Source of the DNA: Yponomeuta sedellus
Taxonomy: Eukaryota; Arthropoda; Insecta; Lepidoptera; Yponomeutidae
Length of the DNA: 64,000 bases
Assembly: GCA_934045075.1 (NCBI GenBank)
Contig: OW203730.1
Span: 7,452,785-7,516,784 of the forward strand
Direction: 5' to 3'
A program made the position numbers and the translations under genes. This document shows, piece after piece, positions 33,551 through 45,929 of the stretch. Within the stretch, counting starts at the first letter, position 1, and every line of letters starts with the position of its first letter. Below the pieces are notes generated by a model. That model saw nothing but the letters and a program-made list of their open reading frames with translations, did no database searches and was not told the DNA's origin.

Positions 33551-34499
33551 GAAGCAAATTAAATTGAATAAAAGCGTTTTCAGGAATTAATTTCCAGAAA
33601 GTTAATTAATACCTTCATTTGGTCCCAAATGCTTGTAATCTGAGTTTGTGCGGTCCCAGGAGGTGAGTTCAACTTTTGGGGGCCAAAAAACCGCGAAATA
33701 TTCGCACTTTTTTCAGTTTTGTGCTTGTAGCTCAGAAACTGTACGTTGGACTGAAAATATCGTTATTGCAATATTAAAGAGGATTAAATTTTGCGTCGAA
33801 TGATTGTCTATAACTTTAAATTAGATTTAGTGGTATAGCCGAAATCAAAAGTTGTAAACCGGAAAAAAAGTTAATTTAAGAATTTTCTAAGAAAATGCCA
33901 ACTTGAATGCTGACTTATCTTGTGCTGCATCTCTACATATTTTATAAATGTCATGTCCATTTTTAATGTTTCTATTACTTCCTAAAGTACCAATTAAAGA
34001 TTACTTTTATTACTAGATGGATTTCTTTTAGTATGTAGTCGTTGTATGTAGGCACGCGGGTTTCGGTAAGAATGTTCTAACAATAAACGGTTGAGGTCAA
34101 TGTAAACCGCTGAGCCTCATACATCTTAATAAGCTGTCGCATAACTTTAGCGTGAGTCCTGGAGCCACTTATTCCGTTCTTGACTAAGTGCATAAGTTTG
34201 TTTACATTCCAAGAGAGGAAGTCGTACGTTGTAACGTATATTCTATGCTTATATTATTACGGTCCGGTTGAGACCGGTTTCAGGACTTCTAATTTGTGAT
34301 TAGTCGGGGAGTCTGTATAATCCAGTGGCGGAGTGTTCCATATTATTTGTTAATGAGCACCTCGCACGTTAGCGAGGAATGTAGAATAATCAATGGTGGC
34401 AGTTTCTACATATCGATAGCAAGTGTTATTTATATTTACAAAAAAGCAAGTTAAAGTGTGAAGTTATAGAGGAATAATAAGAGTTTGAATAAACTTTAT

Positions 34500-34712
34500 T
34501 TGATAACTAGCTGTGCCCCGTGGTGTTACCCGCAGTTTATCGATTCTCCTATGGAAATAAGATATTTTCTCGCAGTAAAACGTAGCCTATGTGTTAATCC
34601 AGGGTGTCAGCTAACTCCATACGAAATTTTATTAAAATCGCTCCAGCCGTTTATACGTGAAGAAGTAACAAACATACACACTCACAAACTTTCGCCTTTA
34701 TAATATTAGTGT
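34500..34712 (+). mobile_element. CTAGCTGTGCCCCG-type dispersed repeat
   Basis: TAACTAGCTGTGCCCCGTGG, GTTACCCGCAG, AATCGCTCCAGCCGTTTATA and GTGAAGAAGTAACAAACATA are followed by TTTATAATATTAGTG, the usual end. Confidence 0.82.
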
Positions 34713-35084
34713 GATGTGATGTGGTATTAGAGCGAATTACATCTTCAAAGTAATAAACCATAGTGCAATGATCAAATTATTAAACCACAGTACACGTTTT
34801 AGCAAGAACATGCAAATACCTGAAACTTAGGAGGTACAAAGTTGTCAATAATGGGGCAGTCTTAGCGTGATACCGAAGCTGCGATTTGGCGCCGGTTTTC
34901 AGACTGAGCCATGAAAGTCGAACATTTTTACAGAAATAAAAACTATTCTCAAAAAAATCTGGGTAATGACTGGTGTGAAATAGGGTTAAAGTAATATAAT
35001 TCTGTAGAGTTTCCCATATTTAGGTAAGAACATTTTGATTAAAGTTAGGTTCCTAAATGCCTACAAGACACATTACCTTGTCAA

Positions 35085-35220
35085 TAACCTCTTTATCTTG
35101 GGAACGCGCAGAGGAGGTATCGAGTTAAAATTAAAACCATATACTCAAATCTATAGTCACTTAAAACTGTGAATAAATCAAACTTTCAACATAAATCCAT
35201 CCAAACTTCGAATTTATAAA
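35085..35220 (+). mobile_element. GGGTTCCGT-type repeat, internal fragment
   Basis: TTGGGAACGCGCAGAGGAGG, TACTCAAATCTATAGTCACT and GAATAAATCAAACTTTC follow the internal order. Confidence 0.65.
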
Positions 35221-35314
35221 TAGTAGTGGCATTTTTTGTGGCTTTCAAGTGAAAGATAATTTTGCCGTTGTTCGCGGAATAGTCCCCATTTGCATGTTGT
35301 AAAACATGGATGTC

Positions 35315-35690
35315 AAAACGCTCGGGCCTAGTCAAACCGGGTGATTGGCATTAATCACTTGAGTTAAGCAACAACAGACGCGATCAGGTGCAGGATGGGT
35401 GACCGTCCCGTGTACATCGCTAGTGGCCTTTTTTCGAGCGCTTCCGTGCTTCTCAAGGCACGTTAAGCCGTTAGCGCCGGCTGTCATGTAATGGCAGTCG
35501 TTAAGCCATGTCAGAGGCCTCACGGGCGGCCTGTTAACTTCTGAAGGTAAGGCCAGCCACTGCCTTACAACCCTCCGCCAACCCGGACTTGTCCCCCGTG
35601 GTGGAGTATAGCCTAACCTTCCTGCGATGCAGGAAGAGACCTATGCCCCAGCAGTGGAGACATACAAGGGTTGATAACAACAACAACATA
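35315..35690 (+). mobile_element. 5S SINE, near full length, inside a composite insertion
   Basis: The 5S-like head (TTAAGCAACAACAGACGCG then GGATGGGTGACCG) starts shortly after 35315. The body ends CCCCAGCAGTGGAGACATAC with tail GGGTTGATAACAACAACAAC. Its left border abuts AAAACATGGATGTC (35301-35314), which recurs at 35795-35808, so the insertion includes another ~100 bases downstream with a small hairpin made from the SINE 3' end. Confidence 0.87.
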
Positions 35691-35749
35691 TTATTTGTTT
35701 AATCCGTATTCACTTGTTTGTTTGAAATCTTTTTTTTTATCAATTGACT

Positions 35750-35794
35750 CCTTGATATCGACCCTTATATGTCCCCATAGAAGGGTCGATATCG
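35750..35794. repeat. Hairpin made of 5S-SINE 3' end
   Basis: GATATCGACCCTT and AAGGGTCGATATC are 13-base inverted arms about a 14-base loop (ATATGTCCCCATAG). The left arm and loop match the minus orientation of the 5S-SINE 3' end, and the right arm is its plus orientation. Confidence 0.75.
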
Positions 35795-36493
35795 AAAACA
35801 TGGATGTCGCAGTTCACGGAGAAGAATTTGAGACTAATGAGACGATTTAGAGACCACTGCAAATGAGAAACGTACAAAAGTCTCAGACTGGGTGCATTTA
35901 CATTTTTGTGACGTACTTGCCGGGTACCATAGCACAGGGTTTGGTCCCAAACTAGGGTTAGTTGGGGACCACACGTCCTTTTACGTAACTTTCCACTTTA
36001 TTGCTATATCCATTTTGATGTTTCCGAAGTTTGAAAATGTATACACAGTTCGGAGTAGGTTAAATCGGACGATAGTATACAGGGAAGAAATTATGTTCGA
36101 GATTGTATTAACCCGAAGTTGGTATGGAGTATGCTTAATAAAAAAATACAACGAATACAAACGAGTAACTATTCAAACACAGTTTTTCTTACATTCATAT
36201 TTAAAGAGAAATAATTAATATTTATATAATTTGGATATCACCTATATACTTAGTACAGAGAAGATTGAGATAGATAGAAAAAACGTCTATTTAACTAAAC
36301 AATACTAAAAACATGAGATAAAAGATACAACAAGAAAGCACGAACCAAATACATTCATTTCTGTAGATTCAGTGGATTACTATTTTGACACTTTGAAAAT
36401 GCGTAGATGGATAACCTAATAACGGGTCAGTTGCTTGGAAATGCTTCTTTGCACATGCGGCATTTGGGTGAGCACATCTTTATTTTCGACTAG

Positions 36494-36857
36494 CAATAGC
36501 AACCCTTATATGTCCCCACTGCTGGGGCACGGGTCTCTTCCTGCATCGCAGGAAGGTTTACGCCATACTTCACCACGGTGGCCAAGTCCGGTTTGGTGGA
36601 GGATTGTAAGACAGTGGCGGGCCTTACTCTCACAATTCAAGCCGTCCATGAGGCCTCTGACATGGCTTAACGACTGCCATTAAATGACAGCCGGCACCAA
36701 CGGCTTAGCGTGCCTTGCGAAGCACTGATCAAGCGCTCGGAAAAGTGGCACTAGCGTTAGTTACGGGACGGTCACCTATCCTGCACCTGACCACGCATGT
36801 TGCTGCTTAACTCAAGTGATTGATTGCAACCACTTGGTTCGACTAGGCCACGAGCGC
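36494..36857 (-). mobile_element. 5S SINE, near full length, with 10-bp target duplication
   Basis: This is the full minus-strand order, from the 3' tail (AGCAACCCTTATATGTCCCC) to the 5S head (CCTATCCTGCACCTGACC, GTTGCTGCTTAACTCAAG) and 5' end near GGCCACGAGCGC. TTCGACTAGC is duplicated at 36484-36493 and 36858-36867. It faces the plus-strand copy at 35315 with about 0.8 kb between them. Confidence 0.9.
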
Positions 36858-37974
36858 TTCGACTAGCGTAATCACTAATTAACTAAGTAACTAACTTAAT
36901 CTATTTGAGGTATTTTTTTTTGTTTATATAAACCATTTTTTTATTTCTAGTTCAATAACAGAGGCGCTCGTCCTATAAATCAAAGTTGTTTGTATTTACC
37001 AATAGAATCAATCGATGGTAAACCTTATTTTCCATCGATACTTTAAGTTTTCAACCCGTCCTTTCTGTACCACCTTACAATCCGTCCAGATCTTCTGTCT
37101 GTCAGGATCAAGAATAATGTCCTTTTCAAGAACGCATTAATATTACGATGCTTATCTCCTTATTGATTATGTACATTATTTACTGAAAGCTTGATAGCTT
37201 ACATGTTGGAATTATTCAAATATGGCCATTTTTGGGGGTCACCTAGACACGCCTGATAAGATGTAATTTTTTCACGTCAAAAGGAATCGTCCCACGCTTT
37301 TTAAATCTGCCATATCTTTATGTCACAACGAAACATTACAAGGCAAATATTAGTGGGGCGTTCTCGGAAAATATTATAACCGGAACCAAACACAAAGCAA
37401 ATAAAATAAAAACCAGAATCTGCTGATATCTGTGACAGTGACCGCGAGTTACCTATAGCGACGGCTCTTACGATATGTCATCTTGGATCCTTCTCATACC
37501 TAGGTTTCTTGTCAAGGCGTTGGCCTGGTATCTGTGTATAAGGATACCGTACTCTAGCGTTCATAATTATAAATCATTTTGTATGTTTGTACATCTACTT
37601 TCTCCACCAATGTATTAATAAAATGAAATGAAAAGTTTTTATTCAAAAAAGCGCAGAAACTGCAGCTTAATAAACGTTACAATTTAAATTAGGTTTCCAT
37701 TTCAAAACCTGGATCATTTTGGAGAAAAAATGGACAAAAAAACTCCTATCTTAGTCTTTTCAAAGTCCTTAATTAACAGAGTTTACATAATTATTATAAA
37801 ACATAGAACTCATGCATTGCACTGGCTTTAATTCCAGACATCATTGTCATCTAAATAATCCTTTATGTAATAGTAGTCCTTTTGGCACAAAGTGTAGGTA
37901 CTCAACACATTTTTTGAACCAGGTTTTAGGCAAGCTTAATTATATCTTCAGGGATGTTATTAAGTCTAGTCCAT

Positions 37975-38092
37975 TCAAAAGTTGCCTGTAAGAGATCACT
38001 TTTAAGTCTGCCGTCTGTACTCTTCGGTTAAGAAATATCTGTGTAATTTCCATTTTTGTGTGCAATAAAGGATTCTCTATCTATCTCTTTGA
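37975..38092 (+). mobile_element. AATAAA-tailed repeat
   Basis: AGTTGCCTGTAAGAGATCAC, CTGCCGTCTGTACTCTTCGG and GTGCAATAAAGGATTCTCTA then TCTATCTC match the family. Confidence 0.75.
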
Positions 38093-38757
38093 CTTTCCGT
38101 AGGTCCCACGCACACACATTCAATGTTCACTTCACAACAAGCTGAGAATATACGTACACAAATTTGTATTCGCATACTTTCACTTCGCCATTCATGTCTA
38201 TAACTCATCTATTAGCATTCCCTGGGTGCTAATAAAATTACTTTCTTTTAAACGGAAACTGGATGGTACCTTTGAACTGCGTGTGCGAATCATTTAGGAA
38301 AATATTTGTTTTACGACTTCGGACGATGACTGTAGTTTACTAGCTCTGCTGGTTTGTATGAGTCAATAAATTTGGAAACTTTCGATTGGGTTAACAGCAC
38401 TATTAACCTTTATGAAAAAATACTCAAATACCTGGCATATTACTAATAAAATACAGTTCCAAAATCGTATCTACAAAATGTTCTGAGAAAGTCATGTAAA
38501 TCACTAGAGTTTGCGTTTAGTACCTACAACTTTTGTTTTATGAGCTTTTTGAAAATTTAAGTCGATCGAAATGTGTTCTTTACCCGTTCTACTAATCTTG
38601 TAGTAATAATTGTCCTACATGAAAGTAGTTCATTATAACACATGCTTTTAAGCATTATATATAAAACAGCGTCACTGCAAAAGAGAACAAACGTAAAATC
38701 CCAAAAAATATGGAGAACAAGACGGTTTTAGTTGTCCTAGAACAATTGCTCTTTGTT

Positions 38758-38850
38758 GCACATAAAAACATTTACATACAGGCACATACATTGCCTCTGG
38801 CCCCACACTAGGATACCCTGTGTCGTGGGAACCAGAAATACAGGCTTGTG
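38758..38850 (-). mobile_element. tRNA-headed SINE body fragment
   Basis: GCCTCTGGCCCCACACTAGG and GTCGTGGGAACCAGAAAT are the minus-strand body of the same SINE type. It directly precedes a LINE end. Confidence 0.75.
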
Positions 38851-38873
38851 GATGGATCCTTATGGGCATAACT

Positions 38874-38948
38874 GCTCAAGACAGGGAGGAGTGGAAGCTC
38901 GTGGGGGAGTCCTTTGCCCAGCAGTGGGACACAAACTCGGCTGACTAA
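38874..38948 (+). mobile_element. LINE 3' coding end
   Basis: Translation AQDREEWKLVGESFAQQW then DTNSAD and stop is the RTE-like C-terminus in frame. Confidence 0.75.
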
Positions 38949-39839
38949 AAACCAGGCTTCTGGTAAAAAATAATTGAGAGTCACATTGAATGACTAATTT
39001 AAATGTTACATGAACTACGCATTGTGAGGTAACCCCTAGGGATGGCAAGTAAAACCGATGTTTTAAACCGTACAATAGATCAATGAGGCAGTTAATTAGT
39101 AAATTGCCAATACACGACTGTACTCAACACCTAATAAACGCTAACGACCCAAGATCCGACACCGTTTGAAAATGATTTCATCACATTCACATGTCATTAC
39201 GGCAAGTCATTTATAATATCGATATCATAATTTATCGATTTAAGCACGTCAGTAATATTCAAATTCGTCATTAACCTCCAGTCACTGAACTTTAGTTGTT
39301 TTTTCGCGAGTGGCATTTTGTTCTTTTTTTACCGCGCGACGTGCGCCTGCCTTTTTGTTTACGGCCAGTTAGGTGAATTAGAAAATGGAACGTAATTTAT
39401 GTCAAAAATTTGTTTAACGAAGCGCGTCTTTGTTTATATATGTCGCGTGGGATCAGAGTAGGTACCTAAAGTATAATACGTACTTTACGTACCTATGCAC
39501 GTAATTTATCGCGTATCACGCGAAGAATTGTTCGTCGCGTTTCGTAGTGAGTCATTAAAAACGCGTTTTTATCAGGCTATCGAGTTGTAAAGAGCTCGTC
39601 GGGCAGGCCACCTGTGCTGCTCATATTTACGTGGAACTTTTATTCCTTGTCATTTTGATGCCGTCTTGGATAAGGCATATTCATATAATAGTAGAAATTT
39701 GCACCAATTCAACAATTTTAAAGTATCAGAGGAAACGCTACGTGTATCAAAGACAGGAGTTCAATGTAGTAATACTTAAATCTTGTTATTCTTGCTTTTT
39801 AGTTCACACAACGAACAATACTGTCTGTGCAGTGTGGCA

Positions 39840-39980
39840 ACTCACTAGTTGTGAAGGATAACATCGTAACAAAATTTGAGTACCTGAGGTGTTCACCTAC
39901 CTTAGGCTTGAATTTGCCAAGCTGCTCTAGGCAAGCGTGGCCATTAATTGTTTAATTAATCTGAGGGAAGACCTATGCAG
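39840..39980 (+). mobile_element. SINE body fragment (GGTGGTAGC type)
   Basis: TTGTGAAGGATAACATCGTA, CACCTACCTTAGGCTTGAAT and TGAGGGAAGACCTATGCAG follow the order of the body and 3' part. Confidence 0.6.
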
Positions 39981-40040
39981 ATATATATAGGCTGCTTTAT
40001 TATTTACGCCATCAAGTAGGATAGTAGACTAGGATATAAC

Positions 40041-40236
40041 AAAACAGAGCAGAACGGAATAAACCAGAGCAGAGTAGAACAAAGTAGAGCCGTGCAAAGA
40101 AGAGCAGAGCAGAACAAAGTAGAGCAGAGCAAAGCAGACCAGAGAAGTATAAAGCGGAACAAAGCAGAGCAGAGCCAAGCAGGTCACAGAAAGAAGAGCA
40201 GAGTAAAGCAGTGCGAAATAGAGCAGAAAAGTACAA
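40041..40236 (+). repeat. AGAGC-type pentanucleotide satellite
   Basis: About 40 units of five bases vary around AGAGC, AGAAC and AAAGC. The 105-codon frame across it on the minus strand (repeating LLCSAL) is a by-product. Confidence 0.88.
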
Positions 40237-40864
40237 ACAATAATAGTGTTTATTGTAGATAGAAATTATTATACAAAAAGCGGTTGGGGCTGGGTCGCAT
40301 ATCACGGCCGTTGAATTAACGTGAAACATAAGAAAGCGTAATTTTTTAGCTTAAACTACGCAATGTATTACGCGGCACTAGCGCCATCTAGTGGCCTAGG
40401 GATCTGAGTCTTTACTCAGTAGTTTACTTTGTTCTAGTCAACTATATATAAATGAATTGCACACAAGTAGTTATAGATTCGCCCTCAAGGCAGCGCAACA
40501 AGGTATTTTGTTGCGCTGTTTTAACAAGTGAATCTTAAATACCGAACTGAAAGACATTACACCTTTACTTACTAGTGGTGATAAATATAAGGTTGTGAAC
40601 TAAAAGAAGTTTAAAGGTTCACGCCAAATCTATGTTGAAATTCCTTTCAGTTACAAATAAATTATGATGCCATATTTTACACATTATCTCACAGTTCAAA
40701 AACTAAACACCGCCATCTACAAACACAGCTGTCAGTAAATGAACTTAATCTATTGAACCGTATACCGCATCCATTCCTAATAGTGTAAATGCATCTCGCC
40801 CTGAGCCCGCATACTTCAAGTTTTTTGGCAGTGATGTCGTCGCAGTGCAACTCGTTTCAACTGC

Positions 40865-41010
40865 CACGTTGGTCTAGCAACCACACGCCTTATTATAAGC
40901 CAGGAGTCGTGCGTTCGATTCCTACAGGAGGCAGTCGTTATTGGACTTATAGTCTGGTTTTTACAATGTAATTTTCTTGCCTGATTACCATAGCACTGAT
41001 CCCTAACTAG
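40865..41010 (+). mobile_element. tRNA-headed SINE (GTTGGTCTAGC type)
   Basis: CGTTGGTCTAGCAACCACAC and GTCGTGCGTTCGATTCCTAC form the head. TCTTGCCTGATTACCATAGC then ACTGATCCCTAACTAG is the body, immediately before a 90-bp tandem duplication. Confidence 0.72.
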
Positions 41011-41018
41011 CGATCTAT

Positions 41019-41197
41019 TTTCAGTATCGACGTTTACAATAAAAGTCTATGTCTAATTCGATCAGCACCTGAAATGTAATTCATGCATTTTTTTTGTAAC
41101 AGAGAATTTTTAGTATCGATGTTGACACTAAAAGTCTGCTTCTAATTCGATCAGCACCTGAAATGTAAGCCATGCATTTTTTTTTGTAACAGAGAAA
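41019..41197 (+). repeat. Tandem duplication, 90-base unit
   Basis: AATTCGATCAGCACCTGAAA and the CATGCATTTTTTTTGTAACA to GAGAA end occur twice with a period of 90. Confidence 0.9.
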
Positions 41198-41221
41198 CAC
41201 ACTGTAACACAAAAACAGAGT

Positions 41222-41352
41222 AAGGTTGTCTGGAAGAGATCCCTTTTAGTGATAAGGCCGCCGTCTGTACTCCTAGGTTAAGAAATATCTGTGTATATCA
41301 TTTTCATCGTTTTTATGTACAATAAAGTGTTCTCTATCTATCTATCTATCTA
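41222..41352 (+). mobile_element. AATAAA-tailed repeat
   Basis: GGTTGTCTGGAAGAGATCCC, GGCCGCCGTCTGTACTCCTA and GTACAATAAAGTGTTCTCTA with (TCTA) tail. Confidence 0.8.
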
Positions 41353-41850
41353 ATGGCCATTTCTTACAAGCTATGTATGGATAAGTAACAGTCAAAATGC
41401 GGCGGATCTATTGGAATTAAAATAAAATTACACATCTTATAACATTCGTCTCTGTAACTTAAACTTCGTCTGACGTGGGCGAACCCCTACAAAACCTAAA
41501 GTTTTACTGCATGCAGCGTACATAAAGATAGAAGTATTTATCCTGCTGTTCATTTGAAACTGGTAGCGCCATCGTACGTTTTACGACTGACAATAAACTG
41601 AGCCAAGCTTCTTCTCAGCTACTTCAGAGTACTTTTCGAATCTATGTCGGCGTTTCAGCGAGAACCTCACGCTGATTGACAAATTCTTTCACGCAAAAGT
41701 TAGCGATTCATTTTACAATTGGAGCGAAATGTGTTACATTACACCGCCTTTTCCCCCTATAATGTCCTGGTAGCTCTGTTACAGTGAACCTGGGCCGCCA
41801 TTCATAAAACCAAAGTACATCGAATTGCCGCCGATTAGTACAGTCTTCCT

Positions 41851-41993
41851 ACTTCTGACAGTAAGGCCCGTCACTATCTTACAATACTCCACGAACCCGG
41901 ACTTGGCCCCTGTGGTGGAGTATGGAATAACCTAAAGACCCGTACCCCAGCAGTGGGGACATACAAAGAGTTGATGTCAGTATCAGTCTTTCT
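41851..41993 (+). mobile_element. 5S SINE, 5'-truncated
   Basis: Body and 3' end only: TTCTGACAGTAAGGCCCGTC through CCCCAGCAGTGGGGACATAC. There is a probable imperfect duplication, CAGTCTTCCT (41841) against CAGTCTTTCT (41994). Confidence 0.83.
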
Positions 41994-42149
41994 AATTATT
42001 AATCTGCGGATTAATCAGCTATGCAGTACACCGAATTGTTATAGCCATGATTTATAGTTCTACAGAACGGAGCAAAAACTCTCAAATATCATACTTCAAT
42101 AAATTTTACAGCATTTCAATACAAACAAAAGTGCACTAAATCGGCGTGG

Positions 42150-42262
42150 GGGCGTACAACGACTAATGAACGTTGATGAAGCGAAGGTGATCTGTCAGGG
42201 TCGTGGCAAGCGGCAGTCCCTGATCTCTGCCTACCCTTCTGGTATACAGGCGTGAGGTTATT
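42150..42262 (+). mobile_element. Fragment of the CCTCACGCCTG repeat
   Basis: TTGATGAAGCGAAGGTGATC, TGTCAGGGTCGTGGCAAGCG and GGTATACAGGCGTGAGGTTA. Confidence 0.78.
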
Positions 42263-42954
42263 TTATGTTGTTATTTATTTTAATACATTTTGAACACTCC
42301 TGCAAAAGCGCCAGCACCAATGCAACCAAGTTGAGTGCTCGCTTGCTAACATGGAAGTGCTTCCGACTGAACAGTCAATACCCAACCCGCCAAGGTACAG
42401 ACAAGTTCAATGCCTTTATAGAAGCAGGTGTATAAAACGCGCAGACAGTACGGAGACGTATTTATCTTTACTTTGTTGCCGGTTGACAGATGATTAATAA
42501 GCGTGCGTACGCGCAAATGTTTCGCTAATGTTGTTCCTCGGCAGCTATTGTTTATGGCTTAGCGTAATAGCCGTAATACGCCGATGCCTAACAGTGAGCG
42601 AAGTTTTATCCGGTTGTATATTCGGAGACCAAATCTCTTTTAGTATTTTAATCACTATCACATACTAAGTGTACAGCACAGTATTACAACCATATTAAAC
42701 GCATAGTCTAGGATGCTCATTGCCATGTTGTATCGAAAACATAAAGGTTCGATTCAAATCTTTTCAATTTATCAGTGTCCAGATTTACATAAGAGGACTC
42801 TATTTCGTTGAGTTACGGACGGCTTTGCAACTGAAATGTTAATGTCGACCGCACATATTCACATTGCAAGTATTGTTGTAATCATTTGGTTCAATGTTAT
42901 CAATACATTATGTTCGATTTTCTTACTACATTCTTGGTGCAATCCGGTCCATTC

Positions 42955-43020
42955 AAAGGTTGTCTAGAAGCGATAAGTTTGTATCCAGTTGTATTACATT
43001 ACTTAGATTTAAGAAATACT
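42955..43020 (+). mobile_element. Fragment of the AATAAA-tailed family
   Basis: AAAGGTTGTCTAGAAGCGAT and TTGTATTACATTACTTAGAT resemble the copy at 30278. Confidence 0.55.
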
Positions 43021-44284
43021 AGTGGTAAGTCTTTTTTTCAAACTAAACCTTAAATTAATATGTACCTAGCGAGTACCTCTCATTTCTTGGCTCATGCGTT
43101 CGCTTTTAAGACAAAATGTACCTGACATTTATTAATAGAAAGAGACTTAATCTTGAAACCTATCTGTGACTGTGTAAGCAATCTTTACACACTTTATTTG
43201 TTTTTCATTTCAGTTTCATTTTAAATTTCATATTTTATTATTTCTTATTTGAAATGTATAAATCTGTTTTTAAAACCACTTTTGTGGTGGTAATAAAACG
43301 TTATTACGTCTTCTTATCAACATAATTAATTAGCTCATTTCGACCACTAATGAACATGTAACCCTCGGGAGGCTCGCCACTCCTTTCACTCCCTTCCGCA
43401 ATTGACCATTCTGGTCTAGCTGAACGGCCTTCTTTAGATGCCCACACTGCGCCTTGAAGTAATAATTATGCTCGACAATTTCTTTCAGCGTTAGTTATTT
43501 TATGGCAGAAGGGTAAAAGCCTTCTCTCAGAGAAAGAGTTTGGGCTTAATCACAGCAAATGCCCAAGTTTTAGCACGATGTTTGTTTTCTCCGGCTCTGC
43601 AGATTCGTTCCAGGTGTGACTCTACGTAACGTGTACTAAAATTATCGTAATTATTGCAGCGATTACTTACAACTACCTCCCTGGGCCAAGTTTCATAAAA
43701 ATCCGAAGTTTATTAATTTACTTGTTAATCTTTGGGTTAATCGACTTTGTAATGTAGGTACATAGTAAACTTTTAATTGTAAGTCTCTGAAATAGGCTCC
43801 TGTTTCAAGGCATACCAAGCACAGAGACTCAATAGAATCTATTTCAAGACATCTTCTCATGGGCGTCTTATTAGAGTAATAAGCTGAGTTAATAACAGAC
43901 TTCGAAGCCCGGCCGGTCGAGATAATAAGTTACTAATAGGTAGGACTGTCAAAAATACTCGTCATTTTCTCGCCGAGAGTCGCGCGGTGCTTTGTTATTG
44001 AATGGGTGAATTGCTGTCTAGAAAAAATGTAACAGACGATGATTGTTTAGGCTTCATTATACAGGTGGGCGTATTCGGACTGCTAGCCATCGGTGGTATT
44101 TTGAGTGTATGCAAAGTGAGCGTCGAATTCCTTCACTTTGAGCTTTGCGAGAAATCTACAAAGAGACACACCTAGAGCGAGAAATTTTCGGTATGGGTCT
44201 AAAACCACTATTTATTGTAATAGATTATTATTATTCGCTCAGTTCCAGATTCACTAATTCATTTATTTATGTACATGCACCACG

Positions 44285-44362
44285 TACTGACTACCTCCAA
44301 CCACCTACTGTATGTGAAGGTACCACAGGACGTTGTATAAAACATCTCATTACGTAGATACA
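44285..44362 (+). mobile_element. SINE 3' end (GGTGGTAGC type)
   Basis: GTGAAGGTACCACAGGACGT and TGTATAAAACATCTCATTAC match the 3' end seen at 8410-8460. Confidence 0.6.
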
Positions 44363-44559
44363 AAGCCCAAAGTTTTTTATTGCACATAGGTAGGCAAAAT
44401 ACAATGCCAATGTGGTGTTACTATTTTTCATTTGCTAACAGAATCCATTTCTATAGTTGCTAAAGGTGAAAACCTGTAATTGGCTCACTAACTAGGTTTA
44501 AAGTTTTATATATTTCTTATTTTCTTTTGTCTGTAGATAAATCCCATTTATTTTTCCCA

Positions 44560-44838
44560 TCATGCTTGCTATTATTACTTAATGTTTATGTATGTTTATA
44601 ATAGTATTTATCTATGTAAGTTTATTTTATTACGTATACGTATGTATATAAATATTCGATGAGCACCAACTACCCGTCTCAATTTCTCCTTCAGCAATCT
44701 TTCCGATTTAAGGTTGCCTGGAAGAAATTGCTATCAGCAATAAGGCCGCCAATTGTACCTCTTCTTTTGTAACTGTTGTCTCTGTAATTATTTTCTGGTG
44801 TGTACAATAAAGAATATTCTTATCTTATCTTATATTCT
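44560..44838 (+). mobile_element. AATAAA-tailed repeat, longer copy
   Basis: GAGCACCAACTACCCGTCTC and GCAATCTTTCCGATTTAAGG precede AATTGCTATCAGCAATAAGG and TGTACAATAAAGAATATTCT, then TATCT units. Confidence 0.78.
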
Positions 44839-45929
44839 TTGTCAACTGTTGGTTTTCCATAGATAAATAATAAATAAATAAACTACTACTTTTAAAATGA
44901 GCAATTGCTAAGACCCTCTATTAGATATGTGCTTGGCAACAAATTTTATTTTACGAGATTTTTATGAATAAGGGTTAACATAATTTTATTCTATTCCCGC
45001 TTTACGGGATCTACCAATGCAGCAGTTTCTAGAAAACAATGTATTACAAATATTGAAAGTTTTTTTTTATAATTTCTAGTCTATTCTAAGTAACACGTAT
45101 GGTTTTAAGCATTATCTATCGACCATCGCCACTACAATTGGAAATACCGTAAGATCATATTATTAAATGAAGTCCGGATTAATTAAGTTAATCGGACTTA
45201 AGTTAATTATGTGCTTACGGAAACTCTACATGTTTCATGAATTGCGAATTTTGAAGATAACCCTTTAGAAAGCGACATAATTATTTGAGCATTTTTAAGA
45301 TAACTCCGAATGTAATTTGCTCTATCTTGCTCTAAAACCAAGCGAGAGTGAGATGGCGCAACTTTTATCGCTTTAAAGATCACGCTTTGCAAGCAGGGCC
45401 TCTTAGATACGAGTAATTGTTCCATAGAGTTTAATAGAGTAAAAACACGAAATATTTAGAGAGAAATTAAAAACCCAAATTACAGGCCTACTGCTCAATC
45501 TGATCATATCATTATTGACCCGCGAGGAACAGATGTCCGTAGCGAGTGTACATTGTAATTTGTCTAATGTATGTTACATCAAAGCATCAGATAGCAAAAT
45601 ACAAAAGGTCAGGTCTGAAGAGACCGCGAGAATTGAGGTTTGACATAAATATAAAATAAGCGTGGCGGCTTGTACGATAAAGGTACCTACTACTCAATAC
45701 TCAATACTTTTTTGCAGCCATAACTTTGGTAGGATCTTAAATAATAGATAATGTGTATCATTATGGACTCTGCGGCACAGCAAAAGCCTTACAACTAAAA
45801 TCTTATAACGGTGTTAAGTATTTACGAACTGTTTAATTTCAACAATTTTATCTTAAAACTAGGGTAGTATCTTATAATTATATAAATTATTCTTTTTTAT
45901 TATACATATTGTTGAAATTTAAGATAATA

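Noticed and set aside
40012..40329. 105-codon minus frame with repeated LLCSAL
   Set aside because: It is a translation of the pentamer satellite.
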